Assembly (NCBI RefSeq): GCF_004785645.1
Contig: NZ_SRPE01000003.1
Coordinates: 340,557-404,556 of the forward strand
DNA length: 64,000 nt
Origin: Empedobacter tilapiae
GTDB lineage: Bacteria; Bacteroidota; Bacteroidia; Flavobacteriales; Weeksellaceae
Direction of reading: 5' to 3'
Numbering within the stretch: the first letter of the stretch is position 1; every line of letters starts with the position of its first letter. Shown one piece after another: positions 8,446 through 15,547 of the stretch. The notes beneath the pieces were generated by a model. That model had not been told where the DNA came from, ran no database searches, and saw only the letters and a list, made by a program, of their open reading frames with translations. The position numbers and the translations under genes are program-made.

Positions 8446-8468
8446 GCCATACATCTTTTATGTATGGC
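8446..8468 (-). terminator. Terminator of the YceI gene
   Basis: GCCATACAT / ATGTATGGC, 9-bp perfect stem with a CTTTT loop. On the minus strand a T-run follows, 26 bp downstream of the YceI stop. Confidence 0.85.
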
Positions 8469-8493
8469 CTTATATAATACTAATTTATATTAA

Positions 8494-9174
8494 TTATTTA
8501 GCAGCTTCTTCAGTTGCTGGTTTAGCAGATAAATCTACTTGTAATAAAACTTCGTCTTTAATAATAGAACCTCCAGCTCCAACAAAAGAAATTCCGAAAT
8601 CTTTACGGTTAATTCCAAATTCTTCAGATTTGATAGTAACACCATTAGCATCTACAGTTACATTAGCTTTGAAAGTAACATTTTTAGGAGTTCCACGGAA
8701 ATCTAAGTTTCCAGAAATTTCCGAATTGTAATCACCTCCTTCTAATGCTTTAACTCCTGTAATTTCGAATGTAGCAGTTGGAAATTTTTCAACGTCTAAG
8801 AAATCAGCAGATTTTAAGTGACCATCTAATTTACCTTTACTTTCAGCATCAGCATCTAAATCTTTAGATTCGAATGAAGCAAAATCAGCAACAAATTTAC
8901 CTGATTCTAAAACTCCATCGTGTACTTTTACAGAACCTTCTTTTAATTTAACAACTCCATAGTGTCCTTCTTCTGGTTTGTTAATATCATCAAAAGTTTT
9001 ACCTCCTTTCCAGTTTACAACAGATGTAGTTGTATCAACAGCAAATTCAGCAGCTCCTTCAGTAGAAGTAGCTCCTTCTTGAGCTTCTGTAGCAGCTTTA
9101 GTTTCAGTTTTTCCTCCACAAGATGTTAATGCAACAGCAGAAACAACAGCTAATCCTAAAAATAATTTTTTCAT
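8494..9174 (-). CDS. YceI-like lipoprotein
   Basis: A 226-residue lipoprotein: lipobox ALTSC with the Cys at residue 19, then a low-complexity Ala/Glu/Thr linker to about residue 45. The YceI domain follows, with the typical opening SVVNWKGGKTF, the central LDGHLKSADFLDVEKFPTATFEIT signature and DFRGTPKNVTFKA. YceI domains form an extended lipocalin-like barrel that binds polyisoprenoid or amphiphilic lipids. The protein should sit in the periplasm or outer membrane. Many homologues respond to acid or base stress, but nothing here shows regulation. A TAGTTTTG promoter element lies upstream (minus strand, 9195-9202). Confidence 0.9.
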   Translation of the reverse strand: MKKLFLGLAVVSAVALTSCGGKTETKAATEAQEGATSTEGAAEFAVDTTTSVVNWKGGKTFDDINKPEEGHYGVVKLKEGSVKVHDGVLESGKFVADFASFESKDLDADAESKGKLDGHLKSADFLDVEKFPTATFEITGVKALEGGDYNSEISGNLDFRGTPKNVTFKANVTVDANGVTIKSEEFGINRKDFGISFVGAGGSIIKDEVLLQVDLSAKPATEEAAK

Positions 9175-9194
9175 ATCGTTTTTTAAATTTTATA

Positions 9195-9202
9195 CAAAAC
9201 TA
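9195..9202 (-). promoter_or_regulatory. YceI gene promoter -7 element
   Basis: TAGTTTTG on the minus strand (TAnnTTTG), 20 bp before the ATG. Confidence 0.5.
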
Positions 9203-9317
9203 TAATATAAATTGATAGTTAATATTGATATATATCAATAAATGAAATTATTAAACAATTATTTAATATTGAATAATTCTAAATACCTTAGCCAAAAATA
9301 AGAAAATTTATTCAATA

Positions 9318-10283
9318 GTGCTAGATGTAAAACAACTCAGTTATCATTATCCTAATTTTGAAGATAAAGTACTTGATCAAATAGATTTTGCTGTTAATAG
9401 AGGCGAAGTTATTAGTATTATCGGAGAAAGTGGAAGTGGAAAATCAACTTTATTGAAATTAATTTATGGTTTGTTGGATTTTAATGAAGGAGAAATTTTA
9501 TATCACATAAAAAAATTGCGAGGCCCTTCTTATAACTTGATTCCAGGTCATAAAATGATGAAATACGTAGCGCAAGATTATGATTTGTTAGATTTCGTAA
9601 CTGTAGGAGAGAATGTAGGGAAATTCTTGAGTAACTTTGATCTAGAACTAAAACAACAACAAATTGATGAAGCGTTAAATGTGGTTGAGATGTTAGATTT
9701 TAAACATATTTTTCCAAACAAATTGAGTGGAGGTCAACGTCAACGGATTTCTATAGCAAGAGCTTTAGCTCAGCAACCAGAAATTTTGTTGCTAGATGAA
9801 CCTTTTTCTAATTTAGATCAAACATTGAAACTTACAATTCGCGAAAAAATTATGAATTGGTGCAAAGAGCATCAAATTACTGTAATTTTTACAACACATG
9901 ATTTGAATGATGCGTTTTATACTTCTGATAAAATTTTGGTTTTACAAAAAGGAAAAATGATTCAGTTTAATGAGGTAGAAAATGTACGGAAATTTCCTGC
10001 TACAGAATATGTTGCCAAACTTTTTGGATATGTAAATGTGTTGACAGATTCGCAATATTTGGGAATTGAATCTTCTTCTAAAATTATCATTTATCCAGAA
10101 GAAATTACAATTTTAGACAATGGTAAATTTGAAGGAAAAGTGATCTCATCCAAATTCCAAGGAAGAGATTATTTAATCCGATTTTTATTTAAAAATATAG
10201 AATTAGTTACTTATTACTCACAAAATTTAACATCGGATGAAATTATTAAATTTGAGGTGAGAAAATTTAGAGAGTTAAAATAA
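9318..10283 (+). CDS. ABC transporter ATP-binding protein (orphan)
   Basis: A 321-residue ATPase. Walker A GESGSGKST is at residues 36-44, the Q-loop Gln near 86, the signature LSGGQRQR at 136-143, Walker B ILLLDEP at about 156-162, and an H-loop TTHD near 195. The last 80 residues look like a degenerate TOBE-type regulatory domain, as in PotA/FbpC importers. The start is GTG at 9318; there is no in-frame ATG that would fit, and MLDVKQLSYHY is a normal ABC N-terminus. No permease or binding protein is adjacent, so its transporter partner and substrate are unknown. A hairpin terminator follows immediately. Confidence 0.88.
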   Translation: MLDVKQLSYHYPNFEDKVLDQIDFAVNRGEVISIIGESGSGKSTLLKLIYGLLDFNEGEILYHIKKLRGPSYNLIPGHKMMKYVAQDYDLLDFVTVGENVGKFLSNFDLELKQQQIDEALNVVEMLDFKHIFPNKLSGGQRQRISIARALAQQPEILLLDEPFSNLDQTLKLTIREKIMNWCKEHQITVIFTTHDLNDAFYTSDKILVLQKGKMIQFNEVENVRKFPATEYVAKLFGYVNVLTDSQYLGIESSSKIIIYPEEITILDNGKFEGKVISSKFQGRDYLIRFLFKNIELVTYYSQNLTSDEIIKFEVRKFRELK

Positions 10284-10285
10284 AA

Positions 10286-10318
10286 AAAAGCGAGATTCTT
10301 AATTTGAATTTCGCTTTT
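10286..10318. terminator. Bidirectional terminator
   Basis: GCGAGATTC / GAATTTCGC stem (one G-T wobble), 7-nt loop, flanked by A7 and T6. It separates the convergent ABC ATPase and hydrolase genes. Confidence 0.85.
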
Positions 10319-10324
10319 TTGTTT

Positions 10325-11101
10325 TTATTTATTCAACAAAAAATCTAAAATTTCTGCTGTAAAATCTTTCGGATTTTCGGCATGTAACCAATGTCCCGCA
10401 TTTGCAATTTTCTTGATTTCTGCATAAGGAAAACGCTCTTTGATAATCATTTCATCTTCTGGCATAATGTAATTTGAATTTGCACCACCCAAAAATAAAG
10501 TTGGACCATCAAATTCTCCTTTCAACAATTCAGAACCAATCATTTCTTGATAAAATTTATCCAAAACATTTAAATTGAATCGAAAAGCATATTTTCCATT
10601 ATCGGCGTGGTAAACGTTTTTCAACAAAAATTGTCGCACACCAATTTCAGGAATATATTGTTCTAAAGTCGTTTCTACATCTTTTCGAGTTTCAACTTGA
10701 TCAAAATTAACAGATTTCAACGCTTTGAAAATCGCATTATGATGAGGTTGATACGCTTTTGGTGCCATATCCGCCACAATCAAATGATCTAATCTATTTT
10801 GATGAATCATCGCAAAATCAATTACAATTCTTCCGCCAAGCGAATGTCCTAAAAGATGTGCTTTTTCGATAGAATTTGCATCCATATAATTCACGATATC
10901 TTGCGTCATCGCTGCTAAAGAAGAATCTTCACTATGAAAGCTACGTCCATGATTACGTAAATCAATCAAATGTGTCGTAAAATATTCGCCAAAATGTTTT
11001 CCTAATGTGCTCCAATTATCCAATTGCCCGAATAATCCATGAAAAACCAATAAATGTTTTTCACCAGAACCAACAATTTTACTATGTAAGATTTTTGTCA
11101 T
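10325..11101 (-). CDS. Alpha/beta hydrolase, YbfF-like esterase
   Basis: A 258-residue alpha/beta hydrolase. The oxyanion motif HGLFGQLDNW is at residues 21-30, DLRNHGRS at 47-54, and the nucleophile elbow GHSLGG at 85-90 with Ser87. The catalytic His lies in AGHWLHAENP near the C-terminus. This motif set is that of E. coli YbfF and related acyl-CoA/short-chain esterases. No signal peptide, so cytosolic. It lies 3 bp after pdxJ, as last gene of the operon mscS-like, pdxJ, hydrolase. Natural substrate unknown. Confidence 0.88.
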   Translation of the reverse strand: MTKILHSKIVGSGEKHLLVFHGLFGQLDNWSTLGKHFGEYFTTHLIDLRNHGRSFHSEDSSLAAMTQDIVNYMDANSIEKAHLLGHSLGGRIVIDFAMIHQNRLDHLIVADMAPKAYQPHHNAIFKALKSVNFDQVETRKDVETTLEQYIPEIGVRQFLLKNVYHADNGKYAFRFNLNVLDKFYQEMIGSELLKGEFDGPTLFLGGANSNYIMPEDEMIIKERFPYAEIKKIANAGHWLHAENPKDFTAEILDFLLNK

Positions 11102-11104
11102 TTT

Positions 11105-11830
11105 TTACAAATTTGCTAATTCAATTTTACGTAAATATGCCTGTATCGTATTTTCTAAACCTAAATATAGAGCTTCAGAAATTAGCGCGTGTCCAATAGA
11201 AACTTCTGCAATTGTTGGAATTTCGCGAATAAAATATTCAATATTATCTAAACTCAAATCGTGTCCAGCATTTACAGCCAAGCCATTTTCGATTGCCAAT
11301 TTAGCTGTTTCTTTATAAGGATTGATTGCTTCAAGATTTCCTAAACCATATTGCGTTGCAAATTCTTCTGTGTACAATTCGATTCGATCAGTACCAGTTT
11401 TTGCAGCACTTTCAATTAATGCAGGATTTGGATCTAAGAAAATGGATGTTCTGATTCCAGCATCTTTAAAGGTTTTAATCACATCTGTTAAATAATCAAA
11501 ATGTTTGATAGTATCCCAACCAGCATTTGATGTAATTGCATCTTCTGCATCAGGAACCAAGGTAACTTGTTCTGGTTTAGAGTTTAAAACCAATTCCATA
11601 AAACTATCAATCGGTTTTCCTTCGATGTTAAATTCTGTTGTAACAATCGGTTTTAAATCATAAACGTCTTGGTAACGAATGTGACGTTCATCTGGACGTG
11701 GATGTATCGTAATTCCTTGTCCACCGAAGTCTTGAATTTTGATTGCCGCTTCTACAAGGTTTGGAGTATTTCCACCGCGCGCATTACGAATTGTGGCAAT
11801 TTTATTTATATTAACACTTAATTTAGTCAT
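11105..11830 (-). CDS. pdxJ: Pyridoxine 5'-phosphate synthase
   Basis: A 241-residue TIM-barrel enzyme that condenses 1-deoxyxylulose 5-phosphate with 3-amino-2-oxopropyl phosphate to make pyridoxine 5'-phosphate in the DXP-dependent vitamin B6 pathway. Visible family motifs are LSVNINKIATIRNARGG at the N-terminus, HPRPDERHI (active-site loop), a central VPD..D segment, and GHDLSLDNI plus EVSIGHALI at the C-terminus. Its ATG overlaps the stop of the upstream channel gene (ATGA), indicating translational coupling. Confidence 0.96.
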   Translation of the reverse strand: MTKLSVNINKIATIRNARGGNTPNLVEAAIKIQDFGGQGITIHPRPDERHIRYQDVYDLKPIVTTEFNIEGKPIDSFMELVLNSKPEQVTLVPDAEDAITSNAGWDTIKHFDYLTDVIKTFKDAGIRTSIFLDPNPALIESAAKTGTDRIELYTEEFATQYGLGNLEAINPYKETAKLAIENGLAVNAGHDLSLDNIEYFIREIPTIAEVSIGHALISEALYLGLENTIQAYLRKIELANL

Positions 11831-13098
11831 GATTTTATATTATAATTTTTAATATCAGAAAGAGAAATACTTTGCATAATTTCTAAGTCAAATTTACGAC
11901 AAGCTGTCAATAAATGATCGAAAATATCAGATTGAATTCTTTCAAATTCTAAATTACTCGCAGAAGTTGTAAAACAGCCAATTTCTAAAGGCATTCCAAG
12001 TGGTGAAACAGGTAATTGCTTTACAATGATTGGATCCTTCTGAGAAACAGTTTTTAAACTTTTTAAATAATGTTCAACATAAATTCTAAAAACACCAATG
12101 TTGGTTAAGTTTTTACCATTAATATCGAGATCTGAATTTTCAATATCTTGATTAAACAATGTGATTTCTTGTCGTTTTTGTTGAATGTATTTGTGAATTA
12201 ATGTAATATCTTCGAATCGATCTAACATTTCTTCATTACAAAATTGAAATGAATTGACATTAAATGAAACAGAACGTTTTATTTGACGTGTGCCTGTTGC
12301 TAGCATCGCCATATGGTTGGTAACTTGAGAAGAAACTAGATCCACTGTGGGTACAGTCGCAATAGATTTATCAAATTTCTCTATTTTTACTAAATTAATA
12401 TTGATTTCTTTCACAATACCTTCCATATCACCTTTTGAAATGGTAATCCAATCTCCAACTTTTACAATTCTAGAATAAGATATTTGTAATCCTGAAACAA
12501 AGCCAAAAATCGCATCACGAAAGATTAGTAAAACAGCGGCTGTTAAAGCTCCAAGTACTGTAATAATTGTGTTTTTATCTACTGTGAACAAAATCATTAT
12601 TCCAGAAATGATAGAGAAAAATGTTATGATAAATTTTAACATTTGCCCAAAAGTTCTTACACCAATTGTTGTATAACTATTTTCTTCATTGTAAACATCA
12701 ATAGTAGTATTAATGACTCTGAAAACAAGTTGTGTAAATACAATTAAAGAGATTAATTCTGTAATGCGTTGAACAATAATGTACACATTTCCATCATCTT
12801 TAAATAAAATTTGATTCATACTTAAAGCAAAACTTATTGGAATAAGATGGATTGTAGAAATGAAAACTTTGTTTGAATATAAAAATTTTAACCAATCATT
12901 TTCAGTAAAATTTTTCAATTTTTTGAGAAGTGGTAAAATCCCTGCTCTTAAAACAAAATCAATAACAAAAAGTATTGCAATCCAACTAACAATTTCAAAA
13001 AAAGTAAAGAGATTCTCAGATAAGTCAATTTTAAAATATTGATTAAAAAAAAATTTCACACCATCAGAAAATTCTTCATAAAAAGATTTATCTTGCAT
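11827..13098 (-). CDS. Mechanosensitive ion channel, MscS family (YbdG-like)
   Basis: A 423-residue protein with about five hydrophobic segments in the first 190 residues. The MscS pore/beta-domain signature follows: GALTAAVLLIFRDAIFGFVSGLQI, then VKVGDWITI and DMEGIVKEININLVKIEKFDKSIATVPT. A cytosolic domain of about 170 residues ends the protein. The long N-terminal membrane region and overall length resemble E. coli YbdG rather than MscS itself. Such channels release solutes on hypo-osmotic shock. First gene of the operon with pdxJ, overlapping it by 4 bp. Confidence 0.88.
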   Translation of the reverse strand: MQDKSFYEEFSDGVKFFFNQYFKIDLSENLFTFFEIVSWIAILFVIDFVLRAGILPLLKKLKNFTENDWLKFLYSNKVFISTIHLIPISFALSMNQILFKDDGNVYIIVQRITELISLIVFTQLVFRVINTTIDVYNEENSYTTIGVRTFGQMLKFIITFFSIISGIMILFTVDKNTIITVLGALTAAVLLIFRDAIFGFVSGLQISYSRIVKVGDWITISKGDMEGIVKEININLVKIEKFDKSIATVPTVDLVSSQVTNHMAMLATGTRQIKRSVSFNVNSFQFCNEEMLDRFEDITLIHKYIQQKRQEITLFNQDIENSDLDINGKNLTNIGVFRIYVEHYLKSLKTVSQKDPIIVKQLPVSPLGMPLEIGCFTTSASNLEFERIQSDIFDHLLTACRKFDLEIMQSISLSDIKNYNIKS

Positions 13099-13175
13099 AA
13101 GCTGTTAATTGAGTTTTTTAAATAGATTTGATCGATTTGTTAATGCAAAGTTACAGTTTTTAAAATACTAAAATA

Positions 13176-13661
13176 ATGGATAACGATAGTATACTAAATC
13201 TTATAAGTGGAATTTTGTTGGTTGTAGGCTTAGTTGGAACTGTTTTGCCTATTCTGCCTGGAGCACCATTAGCATTAGTAGGATTGTTGGTTTTTAAATT
13301 TAGTGGAGATTGTAGTTATAATTGGGGAACGATAATTATAGCAGGACTTTTCGTATTAATAGGTGCGCTCTTAGATTATTTGCTACCTGCCTACATGACC
13401 AAAAAATTAGGCGGAACCAAATTTGGTATTTGGGGATCTATAATTGGATTGATTATTGGATTATTCTTTCCTCCAATTGGTTTTATAGTTGGTCCATTTA
13501 TTGGAGCTTTATTAGGAGAATTAATATTTAGTGCAGCAGAACCAAAAGTTGCATTAAAATCTGCATTTGGATCTTTTGTAGGATTTATTTTAACAACAGG
13601 TTACGATATTATATTAACGTTAATATTTATCGGAATATTTATTTACCAATTAATGAATTAA
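13176..13661 (+). CDS. DUF456 family membrane protein
   Basis: A 161-residue, glycine-rich, very hydrophobic protein. It has the DUF456 signature GTVLPILPGAPLALVGLLVF near the N-terminus, KKLGGTKFGIWGS in the middle, and GPFIGALLGEL followed by SAFGSFVGFI. About five membrane segments are predicted. Function of the family is unknown. It runs divergently from the channel gene and is the only gene before the rimP promoter. Confidence 0.88.
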   Translation: MDNDSILNLISGILLVVGLVGTVLPILPGAPLALVGLLVFKFSGDCSYNWGTIIIAGLFVLIGALLDYLLPAYMTKKLGGTKFGIWGSIIGLIIGLFFPPIGFIVGPFIGALLGELIFSAAEPKVALKSAFGSFVGFILTTGYDIILTLIFIGIFIYQLMN

Positions 13662-13704
13662 TCAGATTAAATGATTGAAATTAGGTCAGTAAAAAATATT
13701 TACC

Positions 13705-13712
13705 TATATTTG
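13705..13712 (+). promoter_or_regulatory. rimP operon promoter -7 element
   Basis: TATATTTG (perfect TAnnTTTG). It predicts a transcript starting near 13719 with a leader of about 50 nt that contains the hairpin at 13739-13758. Confidence 0.6.
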
Positions 13713-13738
13713 CAAAGAATTTAAAGAAATAAATGGAG

Positions 13739-13764
13739 GAGGGCTGGTTATAGCTCTCTTTTTT
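13739..13764 (+). promoter_or_regulatory. Terminator-like leader hairpin before rimP (putative attenuator)
   Basis: GAGGGCT (13739-13745) pairs with AGCTCTC (13752-13758) with one G-T wobble and a GGTTAT loop, and is followed directly by T6. This has the form of an intrinsic terminator but lies between the promoter and the rimP start, so it could control readthrough into rimP-nusA-infB. NusA itself affects pausing and termination, so autoregulation is plausible. Inferred from structure only. Confidence 0.6.
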
Positions 13765-13771
13765 GTTGTAT

Positions 13772-14233
13772 ATGGATTCAAGTAAAGTAAAACAGCTGAT
13801 AGACGAAGCAATTGCGGAAAATCCGTCATTGTTTCTTATCGATTGGAAAGTCACTCCAGATGATAAGATTATTATTTTAGCAGATGGAGACGAAGGTCTT
13901 TCAGTCGAAGAAATTGTAAGAATAAGCCGACATGTAGAGCATAATCTTGATAGAGAAGAGTGTGATTTTGCATTAGAGGTTTCTTCTCCTGGTGTAGGTA
14001 GTAACTTAACCATACCACGTCAATTTGCAAAAAATATAGGTAGAACTTTAGAAGCTACTTTAGAAGACAAAGTGATGGAAGGTGAAATTGTGGAAGCCGA
14101 TGAAGAAGGTGTTACAATTTTTTGGGAAGCACGCGAACCGAAACCTTTAGGAAAAGGGAAAATTACAGTAGAACACGAAGAAAAAATAAATTACGCTGAC
14201 ATCAAGAAAGCGATTATAAAAGTCACCTTTTAA
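13772..14233 (+). CDS. rimP: Ribosome maturation factor RimP
   Basis: A 153-residue protein that assists late 30S subunit assembly in the cytosol. The sequence shows the RimP two-domain layout: an N-terminal alpha/beta domain with the DREECDFALEVSSPGVG motif (normally 'Y.LEVSSPG'), then a C-terminal SH3-like domain starting at RQFAKNIGRTLEATL. The ATG at 13772 is preferred; the upstream in-frame TTG codons at 13763 and 13766 directly abut the leader hairpin T-run. First gene of rimP-nusA-infB. Confidence 0.93.
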   Translation: MDSSKVKQLIDEAIAENPSLFLIDWKVTPDDKIIILADGDEGLSVEEIVRISRHVEHNLDREECDFALEVSSPGVGSNLTIPRQFAKNIGRTLEATLEDKVMEGEIVEADEEGVTIFWEAREPKPLGKGKITVEHEEKINYADIKKAIIKVTF

Positions 14234-14248
14234 AAAAATTAAAGTTTA

Positions 14249-15484
14249 ATGGACAATCTTGCATTAATCGAGTCTTTTGGAGATTTTAAAGACGATAAAA
14301 ATATCGACCGTATCACGCTTATGGCAATCTTAGAAGAAACACTAAAAAGTGTTTTGAAAAAGAAATATGGTACAGATGATAACTTTGATATTATTGTGAA
14401 TCCTGATAAAGGAGACTTAGAGATTTGGCACAACCGTATTGTTGTAGAAGACGGTTTTTCTGAAGACGATGCAACAGATATAGAATTATCTGAAGCACGT
14501 AAAATAGAGCCAGATTTCGAAGTAGGTGAGGAAGTATCGGAAAAAATTCCGATTGAAGCATTAGGTCGTCGTGCAATTTTAACATTACGCCAAACATTAG
14601 TTTCTAAAGTAATGGAGCATGATAATTCTAACTTATACGAGAAATTTAAAGGATTAATTGGAGAAGTTGTAACGGGAGAGATTCATTATGTACGTCACAA
14701 ACAAGTGATTATCATTGATGATGAACAAAACGAGATGATTTTACCAAAAGAAAATCAAATACCTTCAGATTTTTTCAGAAAAGGAGATACATTGCGTGCT
14801 GTAGTTGATGATGTAAAATTAAGAGGAGCAAAACCTCAAATTATTTTATCAAGAACATCACCAAAATTCTTAGAGAAATTATTTGAACAAGAAATTCCAG
14901 AAATTTTAGACGGATTAATTACAATCAAAAATGTAGTTCGTATTCCTGGAGATAAAGCAAAAGTTGCAGTAGAATCTTATGACGATCGTATCGATCCAGT
15001 AGGAGCTTGTGTAGGAATGAAAGGATCTCGTATTCATTCTATTGTGCGTGAATTACGTAACGAGAATATCGATGTAATTAATTATACAAACAATCAAAGT
15101 TTATTCATTCAACGTGCTTTAAGCCCAGCTAAAATTTCGAATATTGAAATTAATGAAGAAGAAAACAAAGCCTTAGTTTACGTAAATGCTGACGAAGTAT
15201 CAAAAGCGATTGGTAAAGGAGGATACAATGTTCGTTTAGCTTCTAAATTAGTTGGAATGGAAATTGATATTTTCAGAGAAGGAGCCCAAGACGAAGACGT
15301 AGAATTATCAGAATTCTCAGACGAAATCGATGCATGGGTAATCGAAGCATTTAGTGCTATCGGGTTAGATACTGCCAAAAGTATTTTAGAACAAGATGTG
15401 GATGATTTAATTAAACGTACGGATTTAGAAGAAGAGACAATCTTAGACGTTATCCGTGTGTTAAAAGAAGAGTTTGAAGATTAA
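14249..15484 (+). CDS. nusA: Transcription termination/antitermination protein NusA
   Basis: A 411-residue RNA polymerase-associated factor. The N-terminal RNAP-binding domain covers about residues 1-125, an S1 domain starts near GEVVTGEIHYV, and tandem KH domains follow with VGACVGMKGSRI and AIGKGGYNVRLA. A C-terminal acidic segment with a single helix-hairpin-like region (LDTAKSILEQDVDDLI) ends the protein. NusA promotes pausing, termination and antitermination. It starts 15 bp after rimP and precedes infB, the conserved operon order. Confidence 0.96.
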   Translation: MDNLALIESFGDFKDDKNIDRITLMAILEETLKSVLKKKYGTDDNFDIIVNPDKGDLEIWHNRIVVEDGFSEDDATDIELSEARKIEPDFEVGEEVSEKIPIEALGRRAILTLRQTLVSKVMEHDNSNLYEKFKGLIGEVVTGEIHYVRHKQVIIIDDEQNEMILPKENQIPSDFFRKGDTLRAVVDDVKLRGAKPQIILSRTSPKFLEKLFEQEIPEILDGLITIKNVVRIPGDKAKVAVESYDDRIDPVGACVGMKGSRIHSIVRELRNENIDVINYTNNQSLFIQRALSPAKISNIEINEEENKALVYVNADEVSKAIGKGGYNVRLASKLVGMEIDIFREGAQDEDVELSEFSDEIDAWVIEAFSAIGLDTAKSILEQDVDDLIKRTDLEEETILDVIRVLKEEFED

Positions 15485-15510
15485 TTCATACTCAAGTCAT
15501 AAACAATTCA

Positions 15511-15518
15511 TACATTTG
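15511..15518 (+). promoter_or_regulatory. Possible internal promoter for infB
   Basis: TACATTTG fits TAnnTTTG and lies 30 bp before infB in the 63-bp gap after nusA. No clear -33 TTG is seen, so this is tentative. Confidence 0.35.
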
Positions 15519-15547
15519 CAAACATTAAAATAAGAGATTAGCTTCAT

